NCBI GenBank assembly: GCA_049724395.1
Contig: JAUGWO010000294.1
Location: forward strand, 1 to 48,042
DNA length: 48,042 bases
Direction: 5' to 3'
Source of the DNA: Spongospora subterranea f. sp. subterranea
Lineage: Eukaryota > Endomyxa: Phytomyxea > Phytomyxea > Plasmodiophorida
The notes beneath the pieces were generated by a model. It did no database searches. It had not been told where the DNA came from and worked only from the letters and a program-made list of their open reading frames with translations. Shown here piece after piece: positions 37,893 to 48,042 of this stretch (positions are counted from its first letter, which is position 1; every line of letters begins with the position of its first letter). Position numbers and translations under genes: made by a program.

Positions 37893-39242
37893 TGTCAGGT
37901 GTGACACCCTGGTGTATATACAGTACATACACTGTCAGTTCATGAACTTCTCAGTCATGTGCGACACCCGTAAAATGATCATGTCAAGAGTGTCAGGTGT
38001 GAGCACCCTGGTGTATATACAGTACATACACTGTCAGTTCATGAACTTCTCAGTCATGTGCGACACCCGTAAAATGATCATGTCAGGAGTGTCAGGTGTG
38101 GCACCCTGGTGTATATACAGTACAGTACATGAACTTGATATACAGTACACTGTCAGTTCATGAACTTCTCAGTCATGTGCGACACCCCCTGGTGAGACAC
38201 CCCTGGTGTATATACAGTACATGATCATGATCATGGAGTGTCAGGTGTGACACCCTGGTGTATATACAGTACATACACTGTCAGTTCATGAACTTCTCAG
38301 TCAGGTGCGACACCCCTCAAGGTGTCAGGTGTCACCCTGGTGTATATACAGTACATACACTGTCAGTTCATGAACTTCTCAGTCATGCGACACCCGTAAA
38401 ATGATCATGGAGTGTCAGGTGTGACACCCTGGTGTATATACAGTACACATGTGTCATGTACACATGATGATCTCAGGAGTGTCAGGTGTGACACCCTGGT
38501 GTATATACAGTACATACACTGTCAGTTCATGAACCTCTGAGTCATGGTGTACATACCGTAAAATGATCATGTCAGGAGTGTCAGGTGTGACACCCTGGTG
38601 TATATACAGTACATACACTGTCAGTTCATGAACTTCTCAGTCATGTGCGACACCCGTAAAATGATCATGTCAGGAGTGTCAGGTGTGACACCCTGGTGTA
38701 TATACAGTACATACACTGTCAGTTCATGAACTTCTCAGTCATGTGCGACACCCGTAAAATGATCATGTCAGGAGTGTCAGGTGTGACACCCTGGTGTATA
38801 TACAGTACATACACTGTCAGTTCATGAACTTCTCAGTCATGTGTAAAATGATCATGTAGGTGTGACACCCTGGTGTATATACAGTACATACACTGTCAGT
38901 TCATGAACTTCTCAGTCATGTGCGACACCCGTAAAATGTGTCAGGTGTGACACCCTGGTGTACATATACACTGTACATGAACTTCTCAGTGTGTGCGACA
39001 GTAAAATGATCACAGGTCAGGTGTGACACCCTGGTGTATATACAGTACATACTGTCATCTCCTGGTTCGATGATCTTCCTCCTTGGACTACTGCTTCTCG
39101 CTTCCTTTGCACAATGTGAACCTATACTTTCAAGCATTGAGGGAAAACTTGCAATTCCCAACCCATCTTTCGCACATGTGTCGTAAAATGATCATGTCAG
39201 GAGTGCTAGGTGTGACACCCTGACCTACTGTATATACATACA
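37893..39242. repeat. Minisatellite, unit about 98 bp, roughly 12 units
   Basis: Repeats of TGTCAGGTGTGACACCCTGG, GTATATACAGTACATACACT, GTCAGTTCATGAACTTCTCA and GTCATGTGCGACACCCGTAA in that order. Several units are shortened or fused, and one stretch (39055-39180) is partly non-repeat. Each unit holds dyads: GGTGTGACACC, GTATATAC, TTCATGAA and TGATCA. It follows the polymerase gene by 670 bp. Confidence 0.95.
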
Positions 39243-39476
39243 CCTTAACAATAGGGAACATACGGTGATCCCCCAAGAAAACGGGGCATTCTCATTGTAG
39301 GTGTGCAAGTTGTTGAATTGATTCTTCGTCAATGATTGTCGGATACTGTTTACAGCAACAATCTCAAACCTGGGTCTTATCTATTGTCAGCGGAGTCGCC
39401 GGATTATGTTTTCAAAACCGTAATCTTAATGCAATTCAATTCACGTCGCCAGTTTGAGCGTGCATTTTTTCATTAG
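39243..39476. other. Unassigned
   Basis: Nothing supported. Confidence 0.3.
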
Positions 39477-39784
39477 ATTCGTGTTGATATTCTCGCGAAA
39501 GGCCGCATTCGCGCCAGATATCAATTAAATGGCTCGTTGGCAGTTTCTATCCCACTTTATATTTCACCTGAACACAAGCAGCAGTTCTTCGAAGTTTTTA
39601 TCCCCTTCTCTCCATTCTCCCTTCTCAAGAATCCCATGATCGTCAGCGTTGTGTGCTGTGTTTTTTCTGTTTGCCTAAGCTCGTGTTTTTGTTAGATGAT
39701 GCTTTCATTTACCGCTTTGATGGGATGGGCACTGCCAAAACTTATTGCCGCGATCGGTATGTGATTGCTCCACAGTATTGTTTT
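39477..39784 (+). other. Possible exon pair of an unknown gene
   Basis: 39477-39593 follows a TTTTTTCATTAG acceptor-like site and reads IRVDILAKGRIRARYQLNGS onward. A GTTTTT...GTTAG segment separates it from 39696, after which DDAFIYRFDGMGTAKTYCRD reads to a stop at about 39797. The phases do not agree unless another splice site is used, so this is weak. Family unknown. Confidence 0.2.
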
Positions 39785-39799
39785 GTACCGGAGTAATGG

Positions 39800-40496
39800 T
39801 GCGTTGTAGACCCCGAGGAAATGGCACGTCTTCAACAAAGGGCGACATCAGACGAAGTTCTACCCTCACTTGAAAATTAAACAAAACTGTATACATTCAT
39901 TAATTTGGCCTTTTGCGTAATGACATTGGATCACATGTCGTGCAGATGAACTCACAATGTGTTTGCAGAGTATGGGTTTGCATAGAACACCCTGCCGTTT
40001 ACGGCTGTATGTGTTTCGCGTCTTATCTCCATTATTTGCAAAACGTCTGGTTGTCTTCTTTACAGCCATTCTTGTATTCCCGATACTAAACGACGGGCGA
40101 AAGTCACAACACAACTTTGGAACTGAGAATACAACATGTACGGTAGAGTCAAATGAATGGCATCGCATACCATGACTCTTGTAATCATCGATGTGTATAT
40201 GGGGTCCGCCGTTCTGGAAACAACATTTTGTTTGCGAACGTCCAATATCCCCGATAGGAAAAGAAGATGCTGGGGTCTGACTAGCGGTTAATCAATTGTG
40301 TGCATTGTTCTGCTGCCCATTACCATTCAAGCTTCGAACAGATTGGCGCGAAGAATCAGGACTCTTCTGGATGCTCGCTTCGCAAACAACACGACTCTAT
40401 GGAATCGCTCTATATCTCCCCCATTCTCTCTTTATCACACGGCTTATCCAGTATCAAATTTGATCTAATGTCAACCATATTATTTAATTCATATTG
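39800..40496. other. No gene seen
   Basis: Short readings on both strands. Nothing recognised. Confidence 0.3.
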
Positions 40497-40787
40497 CTAA
40501 ACTACGTGGTTCGGATGATTTTCCAGTTTGGACAAGACGGGGTATGACCCTTCTAACAATGCCACACTGCGCCTTTCCCAAACTGGAAAGTCATCCGAAC
40601 CAGCGAATAATATCGCCACAAATAACGGCCTAGATGCATCAATTGTGTCGATAACCGTTGGGTAATCTTTATTGACTCCAGTCATCATTGTCAAAGCCAG
40701 CAAGTTGTCGTTGATTGCAATGAAATCGGACGCCACTCCGGCAATACTATACGGTGCACCTTGTATTTTGAAGATATAGTCCAACAC
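40497..40787 (-). CDS. Hypothetical protein fragment
   Basis: A 96-codon minus-strand reading (MLDYIFKIQGAPYSIAGVAS...), hydrophobic and with plausible composition. An acceptor-like run just upstream may join it to sequence near 40850. No family recognised. Its last third overlaps a hairpin whose arms both fall in the reading, so the true C-terminus may differ. Confidence 0.3.
   Translation of the reverse strand: MLDYIFKIQGAPYSIAGVASDFIAINDNLLALTMMTGVNKDYPTVIDTIDASRPLFVAILFAGSDDFPVWERRSVALLEGSYPVLSKLENHPNHVV
40508..40601. repeat. Small foldback, 24-bp arms
   Basis: GGTTCGGATGATTTTCCAGT at 40508 and its complement ending at 40601. Arms of 24 bp with one mismatch and a 46-nt loop. No flanking duplication seen. 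Confidence 0.7.
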
Positions 40788-41182
40788 CTTGAAGAAAATT
40801 CAGTTCTGCCCAGCAATGCACGAAAGGCAACGAAGCACCAAGCAGGTTGATGCGAAGAGGGCTGTTCTATGGGCACACTCTTCGTAACCTCAGTCCTCAT
40901 CGCATAATGTTCCCGCCCAGTCTCACGGCAGCCAACCCAATCGTCATGGTGAACTCAGGCACGCCAAAGGGTAGGGTTATTTTAGGTTTGCGGGCCTGCT
41001 CAAAACAAACATTCTATTCAATGAATACTCACCCACAGACAAATTAACTATAAATGGACAAACGATCCAGACAACAAAAACAGTGGAACGACCAGTTGCC
41101 AGAGGGCATCGAGGTCGGTTTGGCAAAAGGCCACTCCCGCCCACTCCAACAAGTCTGCAGCAATTGGTAAGCAGACTCAACG
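40788..41182. other. Unassigned
   Basis: Normal base composition up to about 41200, where AT content rises. No supported gene. Confidence 0.3.
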
Positions 41183-41678
41183 TTATGGACTGTGAATTTC
41201 TAACCCGTTGAGCTGTCTAAGGAACGGATTACGCCGTCGACAGTAAGCACCCCTCTCCCCTCCCTTTTGGCGTTTTCTATTATTGTATTCTTTCAATACT
41301 TGCTCTCTGTTTGAGTTGTATTTATTCAAAAATGTATCCATAATATCGTGTTTTTCCATCAATTGTTCCAATGTATAACGGGATGACAATTTACAAAATC
41401 AATGTCAGTATGAAATTCACCAGCAATATACTTTCTTATATCTTTTTTGAATATTGTAATCCACAAGATGTTTTAAATCTATCATATCCATTTGTTTGCG
41501 AGTAGTTGATTTTTATACCTTTATTTTCTACAAATTTCTTTTTAGAATAAAATGAAAGCATCTTTTTAAATGTATCAAACCATTCAAGGTCATCAGTTGA
41601 TGAAAAGGGTATGTTATTACACATAATTACTTGTTTTAATTTAACTGGATCTATTTTCTCGTAGCAACTGATATTCAT
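41183..41678 (-). mobile_element. Virus-like coding remnant in AT-rich DNA (fossil)
   Basis: Minus-strand coding sequence with very AT-rich codons, unlike anything else in the window. Its residues resemble primase-helicase-associated N-terminal regions found in large DNA viruses and related mobile elements (DIDFVNCHP-type motif). Only a fragment is present and it is broken. Family assignment within the large DNA viruses or virus-like elements is inference. Confidence 0.45.
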
Positions 41679-42236
41679 ATTTGTTATTATTATTAGTTTT
41701 CATTTTTTTTAAATTCACATCAAGACATTATCAAAAAATATCAAGACTAAAATGACGACTTTGATGTTTTATAATAAAAAAAAATAAAAAAAAATGAAAA
41801 ATATGGTGATTATTTTAACAATGTCAGAATGTCCCTAATGATTTCAAACTTGGTATTATAATCCATCAACAATCAAAAACATTATACCAAGAAAGAAAAA
41901 AATATGAAACTCTACTAAAATTAATAAAAAATAAAAGGCATAAGCAATTATATCAGAAAAGTTAGATGAAATTGATTTTGAAGTGAAAATTATAATTGAT
42001 AGTTATGTTGATATTTTGAAATGTATATCCATTAAAAAAATAGAACAATACTAAAATAAATAACCGACATCAAATGATAACTTTCAACAATAATAATCAA
42101 ATAATAACCAACATCAATAATAACCATCAATAATAACCAAACAATAATAACTATTAACAATACAATAATGTATTGCGTATCGTAGAATATATACTAATTC
42201 TCCATCAAGACATTTACAATAAATTAAAAGTATCAT
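41679..42236. other. AT-rich tract with AATAATAACC-type simple repeats
   Basis: Base composition is strongly AT-biased from about 41280 to 42236. Irregular repeats of ATAATAACCA lie at about 42075-42150. No gene. It ends at a transposon-like terminus. Confidence 0.7.
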
Positions 42237-42237
42237 A

Positions 42238-42275
42238 TACTCCCTCCGTTCAGAATTAGTTGTCCGATTACGCAC
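42238..42275 (+). repeat. Lone mariner/Stowaway-type terminus
   Basis: CTCCCTCCGTTCAGAATTAG preceded by TA. It resembles the ends of the mariner at 24346. No matching right end was found in the window, so it is a solo end, or its partner is lost or lies outside. Confidence 0.5.
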
Positions 42276-43120
42276 ATTTTTTTGTTCAAGATTAGTAGTC
42301 CACTTTATTAAATTCCGGAAAACTTTGCCTGGTCCGTGGCGGAGATCCGTGGCGGATGTAATACACTCTCCTGTTACCGTCGTTATATCACCTCATCGAG
42401 GTCCTTTGAAACCCTTACAGATTGACTGTTAAGGTCCACAGAAGCTTCTACCGTCCGAACAGTCGTTCGCTTGCGTTCTTCAATCGTACTCTTTCTCTCT
42501 CTCATTTCTTCTTCATTTCCATATCTTCTCATCATCCATCTCTCCAACCTCACGTTCTTCAGTCTTCAGTCTCTTCCATTCTACATCGGCATTCCTGCTT
42601 GATTCACAATCTTCTCATTTTCCTACATTCTCCCTCATCGAATTCTCCTCATTATCATGGTTGTACGTCGTTCCTTTTCCCCCTCCCCGCGTCGAACTCG
42701 GTCTTTCTCCCGTGTTGATGAAAGTTCGTCTCCTTCGGTAGAAAACGCAAATACCGCAATGCTGCGATCGTTGTTAGAATCGCAAGAACGGCGCGACCGC
42801 GCGTTGGCCGAAGAGCGTTTGGAGTTCGCAAAACAGCTCAGCGCTTTGAGGCGTGAGGTTTCCCAGCTAATGACGTAAGGAGATCCATCGAATCAGATTC
42901 CCATCCTCCGATCAAAACCGATCCCCATCCTCTTACCCCGAGCCAACCTTCCACTCTGGTGTCACAGCATTTGACAGACAGTCAAGATTTAGCACTTCGT
43001 GGGTCTATCATGAATTTACCACAATTTGACGATTATGTCATTTTAGAAGAAATGCACAGGTACTTGGGATCAACGCGACCGACGAGTGTGGGAAACTGTG
43101 CTTCTGACCCGGTGTCTGAA

Positions 43121-43484
43121 TGGTATGGTATGTTTATACAAAGGATCGCGGGTTTTTATGGGTTGAGTAAGCCTGTGTACTACCAGGCTTTCCCTACTTC
43201 CGCCTGGCCGCTACAAGTAGCTTGGGTATCCAATGAAGGAACCTATTAGACCAGCTGGATTCAGCAACATCATCTGTCCTAACGACCACACCGAATGGGA
43301 CCTGCCCCCACCTGATTACATTGCCTATCCAGAGTTTACTGCAAGCAGCTCGCTCTCCCACATTCATTAGAGGCCACGTGGTCAGACCTTCGTGCTCAAC
43401 ATTCACTCTACTTTTCCGTATTGGATGCAACCTTGGGGGGTCTCCCAAAATTCCATCACTCACGGGGTTTCGAACTCATGTCCC
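43121..43484 (-). mobile_element. SINE copy B, longest copy, in the gypsy gag
   Basis: 364 bp between 12-bp direct repeats CCGGTGTCTGAA (43109-43120 and 43485-43496). On its own strand it starts GGGGACATGAGTTCGAAACC, which contains a good match to the pol III B box (GAGTTCGAAACCC). It ends in ATACCATACC. Compared with copy A it extends about 100 bp further 5'. The B box lies only about 8 bp from the start, so the A box and true head are missing here. Confidence 0.85.
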
Positions 43485-45193
43485 CCGGTGTCTGAAGTTT
43501 ATGACTTTCGTTGAGTCTTTTGACCGACTGACGAGTCGTCTTAGCGATACAATGCGTTGTGAGGTTCTGCTACAATTCTTGAGGGGTACGGCTTCAGAGC
43601 GAGCTTTGCAAACTGGTGAGACTCTCGTACTCAAGTCTCATTGGTCTGCTGCGCCGGTGGTATCAGAATGATCCATCAATCGTGAAACCGGTGTCGGTGG
43701 AACTACGTGCCCAACTTGATCGAGTCGTCCCTGCATCGCATGAAGTACTATCTGATTATTTGGAGCGTTTTCGCAAATTATGGCGTCGGGCTTATGCTAT
43801 GCCGAATGCGTGTGGATTATACGAAGATTGTGTTGTAAGGTCGTTCATCCATTCGCTTTCTAAATATGATGAACAGCTTTTCTTGAAAACAGTCGAAGCT
43901 GGCGCTCTTCATGGCTCGTTGGAGTCCGCGTTTGAAATCGTATACGCCAAGGCGTCTATGTTGGCTGAGATCCGATCGGTTTTAATTCCTAAAAGAAACA
44001 ATCCTCCGACGCGTTATGCACACTTTCCATCTGCGATTCCTTCTTTTGCAACTCCTCCTTCCCAACTTATTCCACCTGCGCGCTCTACTCATTCACCATC
44101 TACGACGCCTCCCGTTACGCCTCCTCCATCGTCGCATAAGTACGTCCGTTTCACGCCTCAGTGTCTGCACTGCCATTCTATTGATCATCTGGTACAACGA
44201 TGCCCGACTTGCACTGAAGCTGAACGCAACCAGCATCTCCGTGCCTTGCATGAGCCTATGGCATCTCGACGTCCCACAATCCGCTTTACAAAATCATCTG
44301 GTTCCTCTTCGTCTTCTGCTTTGGCTATCTTCTCACCAGGCTTCGTACTGTTTGGATACAGGCATATCTTCGACGTGCTGCACCGTCTTCAACAACTCGA
44401 AATCCCTCATCATGCCTTGAAAAAAGCTGCTTTGCCTGTTTTTTTTTGGGTCGCGGAAGTTCCCTGTCAAGGTCGAAGGTGTCGTCACTCTACCATCAGT
44501 CACCTTTTCAACGACCAGCGGAAAGATTATTCTCCATTCCTTGACGTTTCGTGTCGTAGCTACCCCTTTGGCCGAAATGCTGATCAGCAAGGCAGTGTTG
44601 GATTTTATTGGTTTGAATGTGGAATCAATGTTCGACAATATGTCGAAGGGTAACCCAGAGTTCGATGTCTCTTGCGTCGATGCCTTGTCAGCCGGCGGTC
44701 TTCGTCGTACCGGTTCCCTCGCCGATTGGTCCCCAGTGGACAATGCTTCCGATTCAAATTCAGATCCCGATATTTTGGATCCGGGCTGTCAGTCTCCGGA
44801 TGATATTCAGGCCGCCATCGACGCTGTGGTTGGCAACGCGGATCTGCTCTCTGCGCAAGATAAGTCACAGTTATCATCATTGCTTACTGAGTTCTCGGTC
44901 ATCTTCCGCATTGGCTTTGGAGATGATTCTCCTATGGATGTTCCACCTATGACTGTCGAGTTGCTGCCAGGGACGTCTTCACTCCGATGCCCTTCAGGTC
45001 GGTACTCACCATTAGCACGTCAATTGCTTGTTGACACTACAGCCACACTGGAGAAGTATGGGTGCTTGTACCCCAATCCGTCTTCTGCATTTGCCTCTCG
45101 CGCTTCGGCCACCCCTAAGCCTTCTCAGCCCGGCAAGTTTCGTCTGACTGTTGATTTACGTCGAATCAATGCTGTCACCAAGCCGTTTCAATG

Positions 45194-45331
45194 GTATGGT
45201 ATGGTATGGTATACAAATGTTCGCGGGTTCTTATGGGTTGGGCAATTCTGTGTACTACCAGGTTTACCCTACTTCCGCCTGGCCGCTACAAGTAGCTTGG
45301 GATTCCACTGAAGGAACCTCTTAGTCCAGCA
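45194..45331 (-). mobile_element. SINE copy C, shortest copy, in the gypsy reverse transcriptase region
   Basis: 138 bp between 12-bp direct repeats GCCGTTTCAATG and GCCGTATCAATG (45182-45193 and 45332-45343, one mismatch). It shares the tail (three ATACC units) and the tail-proximal 120 bp with copies A and B, and is cut off soonest at the 5' side. Confidence 0.85.
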
Positions 45332-47307
45332 GCCGTATCAATGTCCTTCTTTAGATATTGAATCGATATCTACCCGACTGTATAATTCCCGAGTTTCCTC
45401 ATCACTGGATGCCGATAATGGATATGGGCAGATACCTTTACATCCTTCGGCCCATGCTATTTTTTCCGTTATGTTGCCTCATGGAGTTTTTTCTTCTACT
45501 CGTTCATTGCAAGGCTCGGTCAACGGTACTGCTTGGTTTGGTGCCAGCATGCATTATGTCTTCGGTGCGATCAATGGTGCAGAAATCAACATTGACGATA
45601 TTCTGGCCCATTCCCCAGATATACCGCAACATTTCGTACTGCTTCGCGAAGTTTTCCTCAAGGCGCGCATCCACCGCGTTAAATTTGCAATTTTGAAGGT
45701 CAAGTTGTTTCGCTCCGAAACACCGTTTTGCGGCAAGTTGTATTCGGCGAAAGGCGTTCGTCATGACCCAGCTCCATTGCAGGCATCATGGATCTTCCAC
45801 TGCCATCCACTGCATCCGATTTACTCCAGTTTCTTTGTTCCATCAATTGGCTCCGGTCAAGCATGGTCCAATTCAGTGCTTTGGTCGAGCCGCTCCAAGT
45901 TTTACTGCAGTCATGTTTGTCGCTTACCTCACGACGTACCTCTCGGGAGGCGGCAAAAATTTCTCTTGGTCATCTTTGGACTGAGCAGCACTCGGAGTGC
46001 TGGTCGAATATCCGTTCCGCGTTACAGAATATTGTTCAGCTCGCTCATTTACGATCAGATTTCACTGTTAATTTTTTTAGTGACGCGAGCGATAAAGCCT
46101 GGGCCGTTGTTGTCACGCAGACTCATCCGGATCAAGACTCACTTCCCATTCATGAACGCGACCATGAACCTCTTGCCTTCCTCAGTGCCATTTTTAAAGG
46201 CTCGCAAGTTCGTTGGCCCACAGTGGAAAAGGAAGCCTTTGCCATCGTGGAAGGCGTCTCGAAACTTGATTACCTCTTGACTCGGGATCGCGGATTCCAC
46301 TTGTTCACCGATCATCGAAACCTTGTTTATATTTTGATCCAATCTTACAAGGCGTTTCCAAGCGGGCCAGCCTCGATCTTCATTCTCGTTAGTCTCTTCG
46401 GATGAGCTCAGTTCCAAACTGCACCATTCACTATATTTCTGGATCCGATAACGTGTGGGCGGATCAACTGACTCGATGGGCGTCTCCGTCGCATACTGCT
46501 GTCGTCAGCCGCCGCGGCACAATGGCCACAGCTGCGCAAGCCATTCTCTACGCTGATGATTCCGTCCCGACTTGTTGTTCGCCCGATGCGTCTTCACTCT
46601 TTCGCGATTCGTCGGGAGCCATTTGGATCCCGTCACTTGACTATCATTACGAACCCGCATTTGCGTCATTGGTCCCATGGGCATAGGTGGTCATCGGGTC
46701 ATGGAGTCTACCTTGGTGGTTATTACAAAGTATTTTTTCTGGCAGGATCTCAAGTCGGATGTCATTCGGTTCATCAATAGGTGCATTTATTGTCTTTCGT
46801 GCAAAGGGCCTGTGCGCATACCTCGTCCTCTGGGTCCGTCATCCATGCGGATTCCCCTCATCCAGTTCTGCATTCTGATTACCTGTATATCCGACAGCCG
46901 GGTCCGAATTCATCCCATCAATATCGGTATGTTTTGGTCCTCATGGATGATCATTCGACTATGTACAGCTCTCCGCTTCAGTCCAAGCTACAACGGACAC
47001 GGTCGTCAGTGCGCTGTTGCAATGGGGCAGTTGCTTCCGTCTTCCTCGCATCTGGGTATCTGATTGTGGCACCCACTTCAAAAACACTATTGTGGCGAAT
47101 CTAGCCAGGCAGTTAGGAGTTAACCATCATTTCACCATGGCGGGGATGCACTTTCCGAACGGTACCATTGAACGGGCCTCCAAAATCACTCAAGAAGTGT
47201 TTCGTTTGCTACTGTCGGATCTAAAAATTTCACAAAACCATTCGCCCGACGCTCTCACATTAGTCCAGCTTGTCTTAAATCATTCTCCGCGCCCCAGTCT
47301 GGGTGGT

Positions 47308-47669
47308 TGTAACATATGTGTATTGACCCTATGTTATAGCCTACGACTGGCTACCCTATTGTATTGGATATAGCTGGCAACGGAGTTCCTGACGGACTTT
47401 TCGGATGACTTCATTCTTTAATACAGTCACAGAAGAGTGACAAAGTGCGAGTCACGGAGTGTCCTCTCTTTAGTATTGTGATTGAGCGATGTCGTAGATT
47501 AGCCTCGACTGATATGAGCTTCGCCTTGGCCTCAGCAAGCGCTGTTTATACCCTTGGTCACGGCTCTCCAACAGAAAAAAACGGCTCTCCTGGCTCTGCA
47601 GCCCAAACCTGGTAAAAATCATCCATTATTTTTTCGTTCTTTGTGTTTATAAAAATATATTTTGATATA
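47308..47669. other. Possible LTR start and unassigned sequence
   Basis: TGTAACATATGTG at 47308 follows the end of integrase similarity and has the TGT start usual for LTRs. No second copy in the window confirms it. A 23-bp string with the dyad GTCACAGAAGAGTGAC lies at 47424-47446 and again at 48020-48042. Confidence 0.3.
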
Positions 47670-48020
47670 GCCGTCCGACTAATAGTTCTTATAGTCTCCT
47701 CTTCGTCAGATTGCTTACAAACAGCTGAGCGTGGAGTCACATCAGAAAAAGATCGGACAGTCGCTAGGAACATCCGGATCCACGATAGATTCCCCTGTAT
47801 TGTAGGGGCAAAAAAACACCACCATTGGCGATGTACTGCTCGCAAATGGAGGCAAAGAAAAGGATACTTGAAAATTCGAAAAGGCAGTGAAGTCACATTA
47901 CATCTGACACGGATGTTCCTAGCGAGCATGTCCAAATACTTTCTGCAATGTCGTCTCCACGCTCAGCTGTTTGTAAGCAATCTGACGAGAGAGACAATAA
48001 GAAATATTAGTCGGCACGGC
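47670..48020. mobile_element. Foldback/MITE with long inverted ends
   Basis: 351 bp. The left arm (47670-47745) and right arm (about 47945-48020) are inverted copies sharing TCAGATTGCTTACAAACAGC and GCGTGGAG. A second inner pair (CGCTAGGAACATCCG near 47760 and its complement near 47915) extends the symmetry. No transposase. No clear target duplication was found, so the superfamily is open. Confidence 0.7.
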
Positions 48021-48042
48021 AGTCACAGAAGAGTGACAAAGT

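Larger units (their letters stand above)
42276..47310 (+). mobile_element. Ty3/gypsy-type LTR element, internal part (fossil)
   Basis: Plus-strand order: gag (about 42657-44300, with a basic start and a CCHC knuckle near 44160-44215), protease-like region, reverse transcriptase (about 44900-45700), RNase H (about 46050-46350) and integrase (about 46680-47300). Two SINEs lie inside, one in gag and one in reverse transcriptase. Broken, with roughly ten or more breaks. No pair of LTRs was recognised; a possible LTR start lies at 47308. Age: older than the SINE insertions. Confidence 0.8.

Noticed and set aside
37912-38163. Open reading of 83 codons in the minisatellite
   Set aside because: It is a by-product of the repeat. 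It changes frame with unit length and has no start context.
43470-43484. A functional tRNA gene at the SINE head
   Set aside because: Only a T-arm-like B box is present; the acceptor, D and anticodon arms are absent.
47308-48042. A complete 3' LTR of the gypsy-type element
   Set aside because: No second copy is present at the 5' side, so the boundaries cannot be confirmed.

Overview
The window reads as nuclear DNA of a fungus, probably an early-diverging lineage (inference). It carries standard-code, intron-containing genes with introns of about 43-65 nt, a Zn(II)2Cys6 binuclear-cluster protein (a mostly fungal domain), fungal-type histones H3 and H4, and an RNA polymerase I largest-subunit gene that aligns along its length with the fungal protein. 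No rRNA or tRNA gene and no CRISPR array was seen. Most of the 48 kb is mobile DNA, much of it nested.

Layout. 1-0.6 kb and 3.0-3.8 kb: unassigned gag-like remnants, split by a whole-looking Mutator-like element (MULE1, 723-2947). 3.9-6.2 kb: a decayed MULE3 containing a hAT-like non-autonomous element (4976-5751). 6.2-8.2 kb: two tandem copies of a truncated Tc1/mariner-like element. 8.2-11.9 kb: MULE2, with a transposase and a small second gene. 11.9-14.65 kb: a DDE transposon directly abutting MULE2, itself carrying a SINE. 15.1-15.9 kb: a truncated PIF/Harbinger transposase.

16.5-21.5 kb: a divergent H3/H4 pair repeated as an inverted copy (H3-, H4+ ... H4-, H3+). The spacer holds a decayed Zn2Cys6 copy and an old LTR-element fragment. 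All four histone genes have the same small hairpin 22-30 nt behind the stop codon. 21.5-24.3 kb: more Zn2Cys6 debris and an orphan two-exon gene with an in-frame peptide repeat. 24.3-26.5 kb: a decayed mariner of the plant/oomycete type with a TA duplication. 27 kb: a deleted third H3 with its promoter. 27.6-28.5 kb: a gag remnant. 28.8-29.8 kb: the one open Zn2Cys6 gene, behind six 34-bp repeats. 30.3-31.1 kb: a fourth MULE fragment.

31.8-33.0 kb: a second copy of the LTR-element fragment, ending exactly where a 5'-truncated RNA polymerase I largest-subunit gene begins (33.0-37.2 kb, about twelve exons, several frame breaks). 37.9-39.2 kb: a minisatellite of about 98 bp rich in dyads. 41.2-42.2 kb: an AT-rich island with a virus-like coding remnant. 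42.3-47.3 kb: a broken Ty3/gypsy-type element carrying two SINE insertions. 47.7-48.0 kb: a foldback element.

The most unusual signal is a previously unrecognised-looking SINE family (copies at 13038-13314, 43121-43484 and 45194-45331). It has a constant ATACC-repeat tail, differing 5' ends, 12-bp target duplications and a tRNA-like B box in the longest copy. The elements share little functional logic with the host genes. The only coherent host units are the H3/H4 pairs, the Zn2Cys6 gene, the orphan gene and the damaged polymerase gene.
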